From an uncultured Alteromonadales bacterium (GTDB lineage: Bacteria > Pseudomonadota > Gammaproteobacteria > Pseudomonadales > Cellvibrionaceae): a DNA stretch of 64,000 nt. This document shows, one piece after another, positions 48,032 to 55,711 of this stretch. How positions within the stretch are numbered: the stretch's first letter is position 1; each line of letters starts with the position of its first letter. The stretch is taken from assembly GCA_937864365.1 (NCBI GenBank), contig CALMJT010000104.1, forward strand, positions 1 to 64,000, in the 5' to 3' direction. A model generated the notes under the pieces. It was not told where the DNA came from and made no database searches. It saw only the letters and a list, made by a program, of their open reading frames with translations. A program made the position numbers and the translations under genes.

Positions 48032-48952
48032 ATGTCTGATAAGCATTTTTTTGATCACAAAGAGATACTCCCTTCTTTTATTCAACAGCGCTTGGATAGC
48101 TGGTTTGGCGTAGCCGAAATAGAGTCCTTAGCGCCATCGTTGGAGGCATGGTTTGAAACCCCTTTAGGTAGCAGCTTGCTAGAAGCTGAGCAAGAAGTGA
48201 TTGATACCGCGTTAAATTATTTGTTCGGCTATCACTTGATGCAGCTCAGTATTGATCGCAGAGCAAAGCTTTATGAAAAAAGTAAAATTAATCACTGCTT
48301 TGGGCTACATCCCATGGCAACTGACGGAAAGGTTTATACCGCAACGTCAAATTTTGAAAGCTTGCCTTTAGAGAGCGATGTCATCGATGTTGCCATATTG
48401 CATCATGTTTTAGAGTTCTCATCCGATCCGCATCGCCTGCTTCGGGAGGTGGCTCGAACCATTACTCCCCATGGATACATGGTTATAGTTGGATTCAATC
48501 CCATAAGTTTGTTGGGTATTCGAAGACAGATTGCCCGACACACGTTAAGAAAGCCCCACCAACGCTCACACGCAATTCGTTTGTCTCGATTGGTTGATTG
48601 GTTACGTTTATTGGATTTCACACCAGTTAAAATCCAACGAGGTTTGTTTAGGATTCCGGTCAACAATCGATTCTTATTAAATCACTGGCGTTGGTTCGAG
48701 CGATTCGGCGCAAAGTTACTCACGCCGACCGGTGGGTTTTATCTAATTATCGCGCGTAAGCAAACAGCAGCCGTAACGCCCATAAAACCCAGTTGGAAGT
48801 TTGCCAAGCCGGTTTCAGGATTTGCAGTTGGTGCAGCATCAAGTGCCGGTGCCGGGTCTGTTCGTATTCACGATCGAGTCGGTGATCATGCAAAGTCTGA
48901 TGAAATTTGCTTGAAAAAGTCTGATGAGAATTGTTTGAAATCGGAAGTTTGA
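48032..48952 (+). CDS. YafS-like SAM methyltransferase
   Basis: Class I methyltransferase of unknown substrate that is a conserved neighbour of gloB and rnhA, 306 residues from the ATG at 48032. The frame extends to a TTG at 48014. Core motifs: a degenerate glycine motif, NFESLPLESDVIDVAILHHV with the acidic pair, and GYMVIVGFNPIS. A basic stretch follows (RRQIARHTLRKPHQRSHAIR). The C-terminus has an imperfect tandem duplication, KSDEICLK then KSDENCLK, encoded by a 24-bp repeat. Divergent from gloB. Confidence 0.82.
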   Translation: MSDKHFFDHKEILPSFIQQRLDSWFGVAEIESLAPSLEAWFETPLGSSLLEAEQEVIDTALNYLFGYHLMQLSIDRRAKLYEKSKINHCFGLHPMATDGKVYTATSNFESLPLESDVIDVAILHHVLEFSSDPHRLLREVARTITPHGYMVIVGFNPISLLGIRRQIARHTLRKPHQRSHAIRLSRLVDWLRLLDFTPVKIQRGLFRIPVNNRFLLNHWRWFERFGAKLLTPTGGFYLIIARKQTAAVTPIKPSWKFAKPVSGFAVGAASSAGAGSVRIHDRVGDHAKSDEICLKKSDENCLKSEV

Positions 48953-49034
48953 TTCCGATAGCCGTTTGATCAAAACGTTGGAGTCGTTATCATAAGTCCC
49001 AACAGAATATTTGTATGAAACTGATCTATTTATG

Positions 49035-49478
49035 CCCAAATCTTTAAAATCTGTAGAAATATTTACCGACGGTGCCTGCAAGGGAAATCCAGGTCCAGGA
49101 GGGTGGGGGGCACTTCTTCGCTATAACGGCAACGAGAAATCCTTCTATGGTGGTGAGGCAAATACCACCAACAATCGAATGGAATTGACCGCAGCGATTA
49201 AAGGTCTTGAAGCTCTCAAGGAGCCTTGTCAGGTCGATTTAACCACCGACTCTCAGTATGTTCGAAAGGGTGTTACCGAATGGATCAATCAATGGAAGAA
49301 AAACGGCTGGAAAACTTCTGCGAAAAAGCCCGTTAAAAATGTCGATTTGTGGCAGGAATTAGATCATTTGGCCTCTGTTCATTCGGTGGCGTGGCATTGG
49401 GTTAAAGGCCACGCAGGGCACAGAGAAAACGAAATTGCGGATGAATTGGCCAACAAAGGTATTGAAGGGCTGAACTGA
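49035..49478 (+). CDS. rnhA: Ribonuclease HI
   Basis: Degrades RNA in RNA-DNA hybrids, 147 residues from ATG 49035. The frame extends to a TTG at 49011. Active-site residues: Asp in [18 protein letters not shown], Glu in [12 protein letters not shown], Asp in [11 protein letters not shown], and the final Asp in [11 protein letters not shown]. His in [11 protein letters not shown] is the usual flexible-loop His. dnaQ follows 54 bp later on the same strand; in E. coli the two are divergent. Confidence 0.96.
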   Translation, partial: PKSLKSVEIFTDGACKGNPGPGGWGALLRYNGNEKSFYGGEANTTNNRMELTAAIKGLEALKEPCQVDLTTDSQYVRKGVTEWINQWKKNGWKTSAKKPVKNVDLWQELDHLASVHSVAWHWVKGHAGHRENEIADELANKGIEGLN

Positions 49479-49532
49479 CGGCAAGTGTTTGCCTTCGTCC
49501 GAAACTTATCTGAATTTAGGAAGAGAATAAAC

Positions 49533-50264
49533 GTGCGACAAATTGTTCTAGATACCGAAACGACCGGTATTGATCCTGCGCAAGGGCACAGAATCATCGA
49601 GATTGGTTGTGTAGAAGTCATTGACCGAAAGCTTACGGGTCGTCATTACCATCAATATATCCACCCGGAACGTGAAGTCGAGCAAGAAGCTATTGAAGTT
49701 CACGGAATTACCAACGACTTTTTAGCAGATAAACCCAAGTTCGGTCAGATTGCCGACGAGTTTCTAGAATTCATTCGCGGCGCGCAGCTAGTCATACACA
49801 ACGCTGCTTTCGATATTGGGTTTATCAACAATGAACTGAAATTACTCAAGCGAAACGATGGTCAAGTCACCGATTTTTGTACGGTAATAGATACATTAGC
49901 GCTTGCCCGTGAAAAGCATCCGGGGCAAAAAAATAACTTAGACGCGCTCTGCAAACGTTATTTTGTCGATAACTCTGCTCGTGACCTGCATGGCGCTTTA
50001 CTCGACGCCGAAATTTTAGCAGACGTATATTTGTTGATGACCGGTGGTCAAACTTCTTTGGGTTTGAACGCGGGTAATGCGGGGCAACAAGAGTCTGGGG
50101 AAGTGGATAACAGAGAGATTCGGCGCCTCATGCCCGGAAGTTATTCCGTTCCTGTGTTGCAAGCCAGTCTCGACGAATTGTCTGCTCACGAATCGACTTT
50201 GGACGCCATTTCAAAAAGCTCAGGTGGAAATGTTGTTTGGCGTGCTGTAATCACCGAACACTAA
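49533..50264 (+). CDS. dnaQ: DNA polymerase III epsilon subunit
   Basis: 3'-5' proofreading exonuclease of the replicative polymerase, 243 residues from the GTG at 49533, the same length as E. coli DnaQ. The longer frame from 49485 adds a stretch unlike the family. Exo I is VLDTETTGID (D7, E9), Exo II HNAAFDIGFINNEL, Exo III HGALLDAEILADVY with catalytic His and Asp. The C-terminal region (RRLMPGSYSVPVLQASLDEL) is the polymerase-binding tail. Confidence 0.96.
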   Translation: MRQIVLDTETTGIDPAQGHRIIEIGCVEVIDRKLTGRHYHQYIHPEREVEQEAIEVHGITNDFLADKPKFGQIADEFLEFIRGAQLVIHNAAFDIGFINNELKLLKRNDGQVTDFCTVIDTLALAREKHPGQKNNLDALCKRYFVDNSARDLHGALLDAEILADVYLLMTGGQTSLGLNAGNAGQQESGEVDNREIRRLMPGSYSVPVLQASLDELSAHESTLDAISKSSGGNVVWRAVITEH

Positions 50265-50296
50265 ATTGAGCGTCTATTATTGGCTACGGTCTTATG

Positions 50297-50339
50297 TGTC
50301 CCAACCTGACAAGCTTGTTGTTGGCTTCCAGTTGGGACG
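50297..50339. other. Inverted repeat between dnaQ and the next gene
   Basis: GTCCCAAC pairs with GTTGGGAC across about 25 bp, and the loop contains the palindrome CAAGCTTG. There is no T run. It lies between two convergent genes and may be a transcript-end structure. Confidence 0.45.
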
Positions 50340-50426
50340 GCTTAGCTAAATCGAGTTAACATCTTCAACTTAGGCAAGGCGCTTCGAAATTCACGAAACC
50401 GCCGGTAAATGGATGAAACTGATTTG

Positions 50427-50762
50427 TTATTGAGGCGATTTACGCTCAATGACAGAATGAATAACAATATCTCTCTCAAAATAAACGCTGAAGCTCGGAT
50501 ATATCCAGGTGGTAATTGGCGGGCTGCCAACTGGACCCAGCGTTCGCTCGGGATCTCCAAAACTGGACTTCACTGTGTTCATATTCATTCCCAAACTGGG
50601 CACCGCAATGTGTGATTGATTCCCCTGAGTACCTACAGGTATCGCAATTGTGTTGGTGTCTTGAGTTAATTCAACGTCTTCGTTCTGTTGAGCACTTACG
50701 TTAGTGGAGAGTAAAACCGCAATAAAGACGATGTAATTACGCAGAGTAAGTTTGTTTTTCAT
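50427..50762 (-). CDS. Small periplasmic protein, possibly BamE-like fold
   Basis: 111 residues with a signal peptide (NYIVFIAVLLSTNVSA). The conserved part reads MNTVKSSFGDPERTLGPVG, then PPITTWIYPSFSVYFERD and VIHSVI. This pattern (Gly-x-Pro start of a helix, then W-x-Y strand) recalls SmpA/OmlA-like small envelope proteins, but there is no lipobox. I believe related hypothetical proteins are common in gammaproteobacteria; function is unknown. Confidence 0.7.
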   Translation of the reverse strand: MKNKLTLRNYIVFIAVLLSTNVSAQQNEDVELTQDTNTIAIPVGTQGNQSHIAVPSLGMNMNTVKSSFGDPERTLGPVGSPPITTWIYPSFSVYFERDIVIHSVIERKSPQ

Positions 50763-50859
50763 AGTGTTTGATGAAGACCTTAACGTTCGGTTTCAAATAG
50801 TAGTGATGTCTCTATCTTGAGATTTTTTGTAGATAGAGAGTTTCGTACGAGTTAATTAC

Positions 50860-51015
50860 TTTAGAAACCTCTGATGGACTCACTTATGATTTCATCAGAG
50901 GGCAGAAATTGAAGATGCGACTTTCAATTTCTTCGCAATTTTTATCACCCACCGTTCTTAATATGGGCGATACATCCTTGTGTTGCTAGAAACTCGGTTG
51001 ATCAGAGTTTTCTTA
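50860..51015 (+). repeat. MITE-like repeat, copy 6, upstream of lolC
   Basis: The copy most similar to copy 1 over its whole length: AGGGCAGAAATTGAAGATGCG, read in parts, CAATTTCTTCGCAATTT and TACATCCTTGTGTTG. The terminal hairpin is CCTCTGATG with CATCAGAGG where copy 1 has CCTCTGATT with AATCAGAGG, so a T-A pair became G-C and pairing is kept. In the GCGATAC/GTGTTGC hairpin two changes keep pairing as G-U. It fills the middle of the 444-bp gap before lolC. Confidence 0.85.
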
Positions 51016-51206
51016 TACGTTAATAGAACTTGGCGTGAATATTTAAGGTTATTTCTAGGCGCTCACGGTATCATAGCACTTAACGTAGCCAAATTAATTG
51101 CACACTCAAATTAAATTGAACTTCGTCAAACTCCTAAGTTCTCTTAACATCTTCGCCTAAAAGCAGTTGATGTTTTTAAACAATAGCCTTCCACTAGCCT
51201 TAATTC

Positions 51207-52475
51207 ATGATTGCTCGATTTTCTCCTGTATCACTGTTCATCGGTTTGCGTTATCTAAAAGCAAAAAGGCGTAACCAGTTTATCTCGTTTATCAGCACCT
51301 TTTCTTTGATCGGTATGGCGTTTGGCGTATTCGCGCTGATTGTGGTTTTGTCTGTTATGAATGGCTTTGATCGCGAAATCAAAGAACGCATTTTAAGTGT
51401 TGTGCCACACGGTTTTGTGCGCTCGGAACAGGGAATTGATGACTGGAGTTCTTTGCGAGACGAGGTCTTTCGTGATCCCGATGTAACTGGAGCGGCGCCT
51501 TACATAGAAGGCTATGGTTTACTGAATTATGGTTACGGTATTCAAGGCGTCAATATTCAGGGAATTGATCCCAGTATTGAGCCTAGCGTATCGAGTGTTG
51601 CTGAAAAAATGGTTGTAGGCGAACTCGATAATCTTCAGCCCGGTGAATTTGGGATTGTCATCGGACGTTTATTAGCTCGTTATTTAGGGGTTACCACCGG
51701 CGATAAAATCACCTTGGTGCTGCCTCAAGTTAGCATTACTCCAGCCGGCGTTTTTCCTCGGCAGAAACGTGTAATCGTGGTTGGGGTTTTCGAAATTGGC
51801 GCACAGCAGGACCAAACATTGGCGCTGATAAATATTCACGATGCGCAAAAACTGTTCAGATTTGATGCCGAAGCTGAAGGTTTACGAATTGCGACCTCCG
51901 ACCTGTACAGCGCTCAGGCAGTTTTAAGTCGTTTACAATCGACCGTGAGCCAAGAAACAACATCCTCTCACAAGCTTGAATTTCTTGACTGGAGCCAAAC
52001 CCAAGGCGGGCTTTTTCAAGCCGTTAAAATGGAAAAAATAGTCGTTGGCAGTTTGTTGATGATTATCATTGCGGTGGCTGCGTTCAACATTATTACCAGC
52101 TTGATTCTGATGGTTTCTGACAAGCGTTCAGACATAGCGGTACTTAGAACAATGGGTTTAAGTGCCGCCGAGGTTATGGCTATCTTTATTGTTCAGGGTA
52201 CTGCGGTTGGTGTAATTGGGATTCTAATGGGTGGTGTTTTAGGCAGTTTATGCGCAGTTTACGTTGGCGATATTGTGCAATTTTTTGAATCCGTTGTTGG
52301 TACACCGGTTTTTGATCCAAACGTATATTTTGTTTCAAAACTCCCATCGTTAGTAATGATCAATGATGTTTTCACGGTTGCCGGCGTGGGATTTGTTTTA
52401 GCGACATTGGCGACGCTTTATCCAGCCAGGCAGGCTGCGAAAATTCAACCCGCCGATGCACTTCGCTACGAATAG
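51207..52475 (+). CDS. lolC: Lipoprotein-releasing permease LolC
   Basis: Inner-membrane subunit of the LolCDE ABC transporter that extracts outer-membrane lipoproteins and passes them to LolA, 422 residues. Four membrane helices: N-terminal (FISTFSLIGMAFGVFALIVV) and three in the C-terminal FtsX domain (near LLMIIIAVAAFNIITSLIL, GTAVGVIGILMGGVLGSLCA, VAGVGFVLATLATLYPARQA). The periplasmic domain lies between. Family motifs VVLSVMNGFDRE and KRSDIAVLRTMGLS are present. It is flanked by inverted repeat copies 6 and 7. Confidence 0.93.
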   Translation: MIARFSPVSLFIGLRYLKAKRRNQFISFISTFSLIGMAFGVFALIVVLSVMNGFDREIKERILSVVPHGFVRSEQGIDDWSSLRDEVFRDPDVTGAAPYIEGYGLLNYGYGIQGVNIQGIDPSIEPSVSSVAEKMVVGELDNLQPGEFGIVIGRLLARYLGVTTGDKITLVLPQVSITPAGVFPRQKRVIVVGVFEIGAQQDQTLALINIHDAQKLFRFDAEAEGLRIATSDLYSAQAVLSRLQSTVSQETTSSHKLEFLDWSQTQGGLFQAVKMEKIVVGSLLMIIIAVAAFNIITSLILMVSDKRSDIAVLRTMGLSAAEVMAIFIVQGTAVGVIGILMGGVLGSLCAVYVGDIVQFFESVVGTPVFDPNVYFVSKLPSLVMINDVFTVAGVGFVLATLATLYPARQAAKIQPADALRYE

Positions 52476-52521
52476 CTTCGGGAGCTAGCGATAAACTGAT
52501 CGCGATGTGTTTTTAAAATAC

Positions 52522-52746
52522 GTAGTCAGCTCGTACGAACCTTGAATTTCTAGCGGCGCCAAGATATGTCGCTACTTTTAAGAGTTGATAGTAATTAAGA
52601 GTTGATAGTAATTAAGAGTTGATAGTAATTAAGAGTTGAAAATAATTAAGGGTCGTAAGTAATTGAAATTGTTAGTAATTGAGAATCATATTTTCAATTG
52701 CTACTCTCTGATTAAATCCTTGCAGAGTGAATTTTAGGTTCTCTTT
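52522..52746 (-). repeat. MITE-like repeat, copy 7, expanded
   Basis: On the minus strand AGGATTTAATCAGAGAGTAG, CAATTGAAAATATGATT and AACAATTTCAATTACTTACG match the left and centre of copy 1, and GCGACATATCTTGGCGCCGC the right part. Between centre and right part lies a 17-bp tandem array, making this copy about 225 bp. It sits inside the lolC-lolD gap, inverted relative to copy 6. Confidence 0.75.
52583..52667 (+). repeat. 17-bp tandem repeat inside repeat copy 7
   Basis: AGTTGATAGTAATTAAG occurs three times exactly (52583, 52600, 52617), then once with two changes (52634) and once diverged (52651, GGTCGTAAGTAATTGAA). The diverged unit is the original element sequence, so the array grew from the element itself. 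Confidence 0.92.
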
Positions 52747-52844
52747 TCTGGGTTCTCTTACTGAAAGTTTGAAATGATTCAAACGTATCAATTTAGCAAA
52801 CTTAAGTAGCTGTATTTTTATATTTGATTTCTGGATATTTATTT

Positions 52845-53567
52845 ATGAACAGTGCAGAAAGTACCATCCGTTCCAATCAAAAGTCCTCTGCACGAGTAGT
52901 TTTGCAATGTCAAAACTTATCAAAGGTGTACCTTTCAGGTCCTGAACCAGTAAAAGTCTTAAACAATATCAATGTTTCTATTTTTGCTGGCGAGACCATT
53001 GCCATTGTTGGTTCTTCTGGCGCGGGTAAGTCTACGTTGTTGAATATTCTCGGCGGTTTGGATTTGCCGACCGAGGGAACTGTATCTCTATTAGGAAATG
53101 ATTTTGCCAAACTTGATGAGGTAGAGCGCAGTCGGCTTCGAAATAAGCAGCTGGGTTTTGTTTATCAGTTCCATCATTTACTACCCGAATTTAGCGCACT
53201 GGAAAATGTCGCCATGCCGCTAATTATAGGCAAACTATCTAAGAACGAAGCGCAAGAGCGTGCGAAAGACGTGCTCGATAAGGTTAATTTATCAGCTCGA
53301 ATTAAACATCGTCCATCTGAGCTGTCTGGCGGAGAACGTCAACGCGTCGCCATTGCTAGGGCAATTGTCTCTAATCCGGCTTGCGTTTTAATGGATGAAC
53401 CGACTGGAAACCTCGATAGAAAAACCGCCGAGTCCATTCAAGATTTAATGCAGTCTCTAAACACAGCCTACGATACTAGCTTTGTTATTGTGACGCACGA
53501 CGAGGCTTTAGCCGAACAGCAAAACAGAATTTTGTTTTTATCGGATGGTGTTTTACAAGAAAAATAA
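52845..53567 (+). CDS. lolD: Lipoprotein-releasing ATPase LolD
   Basis: ABC ATPase of LolCDE, 240 residues from the ATG at 52845. The frame extends to a TTG at 52824; neither has a strong ribosome binding site. Walker A GSSGAGKSTLLNIL, Q-loop FVYQFHHLLPEFSALENV, signature LSGGERQRVAIARA, Walker B CVLMDEPTGNLD, and switch His in IVTHDEAL. The FxFHHLLPEFxxLENV block is the LolD-specific stretch contacting LolC/E. Confidence 0.95.
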   Translation: MNSAESTIRSNQKSSARVVLQCQNLSKVYLSGPEPVKVLNNINVSIFAGETIAIVGSSGAGKSTLLNILGGLDLPTEGTVSLLGNDFAKLDEVERSRLRNKQLGFVYQFHHLLPEFSALENVAMPLIIGKLSKNEAQERAKDVLDKVNLSARIKHRPSELSGGERQRVAIARAIVSNPACVLMDEPTGNLDRKTAESIQDLMQSLNTAYDTSFVIVTHDEALAEQQNRILFLSDGVLQEK

Positions 53568-53630
53568 CACTCTGTCTGCGGTAGTACCTATTTCAAACTT
53601 ACTTTATCCAATCCATTACTAAGAGTTCCT

Positions 53631-54899
53631 ATGGCTTCTGGTGGCAATTCTACTTCTTCGATATCTTTGGCATGGTTTGTCGGTAGACGATTCGGCTCGG
53701 TAAAGAGCGTTAATCAATTAGTCAGTTTTATTTCAAGAATCTCGATGATTGGCCTCGTCGTTGGTGTGGCAATGCTTGTGGTTGTCGTGGCGGTCATGAA
53801 TGGATTTGATCGAGATTTACGCACTAAAATTCTAGCAATTGTGCCCCAAGCTTCGTTATTTCATCGTCAGGGACTAGAGAACTGGTCTGAGCAAATCGAG
53901 TATTTGAAATCTTTGCCTTCAGCTGAAGATATTCAAGCTATGGCTCCCTTTGTTCATCTAGAAGGCATGTTGAAGTTTGGAACAGGCGTAGAACCTGTGT
54001 TGATCTATGGTGTAGAACCCAAGTTAGAGGTAAATGTTTCGGATATAGCTCTTTATTTGCAGCAGGGTGACCTGGCGTCATTAGAAAACACACCTAACGG
54101 TTTAGCACTAGGCTCCGGGCTTGCAAAAAAATTGGGTTTAAAGTTGGGTGATTCCATTTCTTTTATTGTTCCTAAGGTGAACCAGTCTCGGCAAGCGGCA
54201 GGTATAAAACAACTTACCCTCGTTGCATTGCTAGACAGTGGTACAGAGTTGGATCACAAAATTGGTGTTATTTCACTGTCGGATGCTTCTGAGCTTGCAC
54301 CAATACCCGGTACAGTTACCGGAATTCGACTGAAGCTGAACGATTTATTTGATGCGCCATGGGTAGTGAGAGAAGTCGCTACTGATCTTCCTTACGGATT
54401 CTATACCAGTGATTGGACCCGAACTCACGGGAATCTTTATCACGCCGTTAAAATGTCTTCGAACTTAGTGTCTGTTTTATTGGTGTTAATTATTGGTATT
54501 GCGGTTTTCAATGTGGTTTCTACGTTGGTTTTAGCGGTTGTAGAAAAGCAGGGCGATATCGCTATCTTAAGAACACTCGGAGCAACACCCAATGAAATTT
54601 TGAAAATCTTTATGGTGCAGGGTTGTTCAATTGGGGTTTATGGAACGGTATTTGGCGTAATAATAGGCGTGCTTCTAACGATATTAGCGCCTTTTTTGCT
54701 GAATTTTATTGAGTGGGCGACAGCTACCGAAGTGTTACGCTCAGACATTTACCCAGTGAGCGAGTTACCGATTGATAACCGAATCTCTGACATTGTTTTT
54801 ATTGCCGTCACCGCGTTGATTTTGAGCTTAATTGCGTCGATTTATCCGGCCTGGCGAGCTAGTAGAATTCAGCCAGCTGAAGCATTGCGTTACGATTAA
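53631..54899 (+). CDS. lolE: Lipoprotein-releasing permease LolE
   Basis: Second permease of LolCDE, 422 residues, paralogous to the lolC product. Shared motifs are VVVVAVMNGFDRDL, the DWTRTHGNLYHAVKM segment before the second helix, EKQGDIAILRTLGAT and the C-terminal YPAWRASRIQPAEALRYD. Four membrane helices in the same positions. LolC versus LolE assignment of the two genes follows gene order only. It overlaps the convergent DUF2062 gene by 4 bp. Confidence 0.92.
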   Translation: MASGGNSTSSISLAWFVGRRFGSVKSVNQLVSFISRISMIGLVVGVAMLVVVVAVMNGFDRDLRTKILAIVPQASLFHRQGLENWSEQIEYLKSLPSAEDIQAMAPFVHLEGMLKFGTGVEPVLIYGVEPKLEVNVSDIALYLQQGDLASLENTPNGLALGSGLAKKLGLKLGDSISFIVPKVNQSRQAAGIKQLTLVALLDSGTELDHKIGVISLSDASELAPIPGTVTGIRLKLNDLFDAPWVVREVATDLPYGFYTSDWTRTHGNLYHAVKMSSNLVSVLLVLIIGIAVFNVVSTLVLAVVEKQGDIAILRTLGATPNEILKIFMVQGCSIGVYGTVFGVIIGVLLTILAPFLLNFIEWATATEVLRSDIYPVSELPIDNRISDIVFIAVTALILSLIASIYPAWRASRIQPAEALRYD

Positions 54900-55435
54900 G
54901 CATTGTTGGCGTTGTTTCTCTCTTCGCGATCTTTTTTACGTTTTTCCCAACTGCGAATCACGTTCCAGCGCCACAATACTTGCATTGCTAGGTAGCCAAA
55001 GGCACCTAGCACCAAACCACTCAATACGGAGCCTACAAATAAAGGCGCCCATATCTTGCCGACTTCATTGACTAACCAATCCCAACTCATTTCAAACGTA
55101 AATTCGTGAACGGGAGTGTTTAATATCCATGTGCCTATTAAGTAGGTGGTGAAAAAGATAGGGCCAAAGGTGAGCGGGTTGCTGATCCAAATAAGGCCGA
55201 TGGTGATGGGTAGATTACACCTTGCAACAACTGCCAATATTGCGCCAACGATTAACTGTCCTGGAAAGGGCAGTAACATGCAAAATAAACCAGCAAAAAA
55301 CGCAACGGAAACGGAATGTCTATTCAGATGAAATAGATTGGGATCGTGAAGAATGTCACCCAAAAATGAAAAGCCAGGAATTTGTTTGACTTTAGCGGGG
55401 TCGGGCATCCATCTTTTTAAAAATTTCTTCGCCAT
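54896..55435 (-). CDS. DUF2062 membrane protein
   Basis: 179 residues from the ATG at 55435 (MAKKFLKRWMPD). A longer frame to 55528 is unlike the family. DUF2062 core: GFSFLGDILHDPNLFHLNRH, then VAFFAGLFCMLLPFPGQL. Membrane helices follow around TIGLIWISNPLTFGPIFFTT and APLFVGSVLSGLVLGAFGYL, then a charged tail (WEKRKKDREERN). Function unknown; the gene is a constant neighbour of lolE and comEC in Pseudomonas-like genomes. Confidence 0.85.
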   Translation of the reverse strand: MAKKFLKRWMPDPAKVKQIPGFSFLGDILHDPNLFHLNRHSVSVAFFAGLFCMLLPFPGQLIVGAILAVVARCNLPITIGLIWISNPLTFGPIFFTTYLIGTWILNTPVHEFTFEMSWDWLVNEVGKIWAPLFVGSVLSGLVLGAFGYLAMQVLWRWNVIRSWEKRKKDREERNNANNA

Positions 55436-55711
55436 TATAAATTCGTTGGCTCTAACAGGGGCGCGTATTATGCACTGAAAGGAATTACGACTTCTACCGT
55501 AACCTGACCGAATACCTTTAAAAACCATCGGATGGTTAAAACCTGTTCAGGTTTTGAGTCTAAATTCCAATCATATGAAGTCCGATCAAGTATAAAGTTT
55601 AGTTTTTACAGATTTTGGTGCTCTTAAATACACAATATGATTGCATATTGATCTTTTATTCCAAAGTTTAAACTCCGTACCCAACTTTCAATGACGTTTG
55701 AAGTTGGCTAG

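Noticed and set aside
47830-48033. 67-residue minus-strand frame filling the gloB-yafS gap
   Set aside because: It covers the divergent promoter region, overlaps the start of the methyltransferase and has no family resemblance.
52583-52667. Regular 17-bp repeats considered as a CRISPR array or replication iterons
   Set aside because: Units are directly adjacent without spacers, and the diverged unit matches the surrounding repeat element. There are no cas or rep genes nearby.
51207-54899. lolC and lolE as a gene duplication peculiar to this organism
   Set aside because: Two paralogous permeases around LolD are normal in Pseudomonas- and E. coli-type Lol systems.
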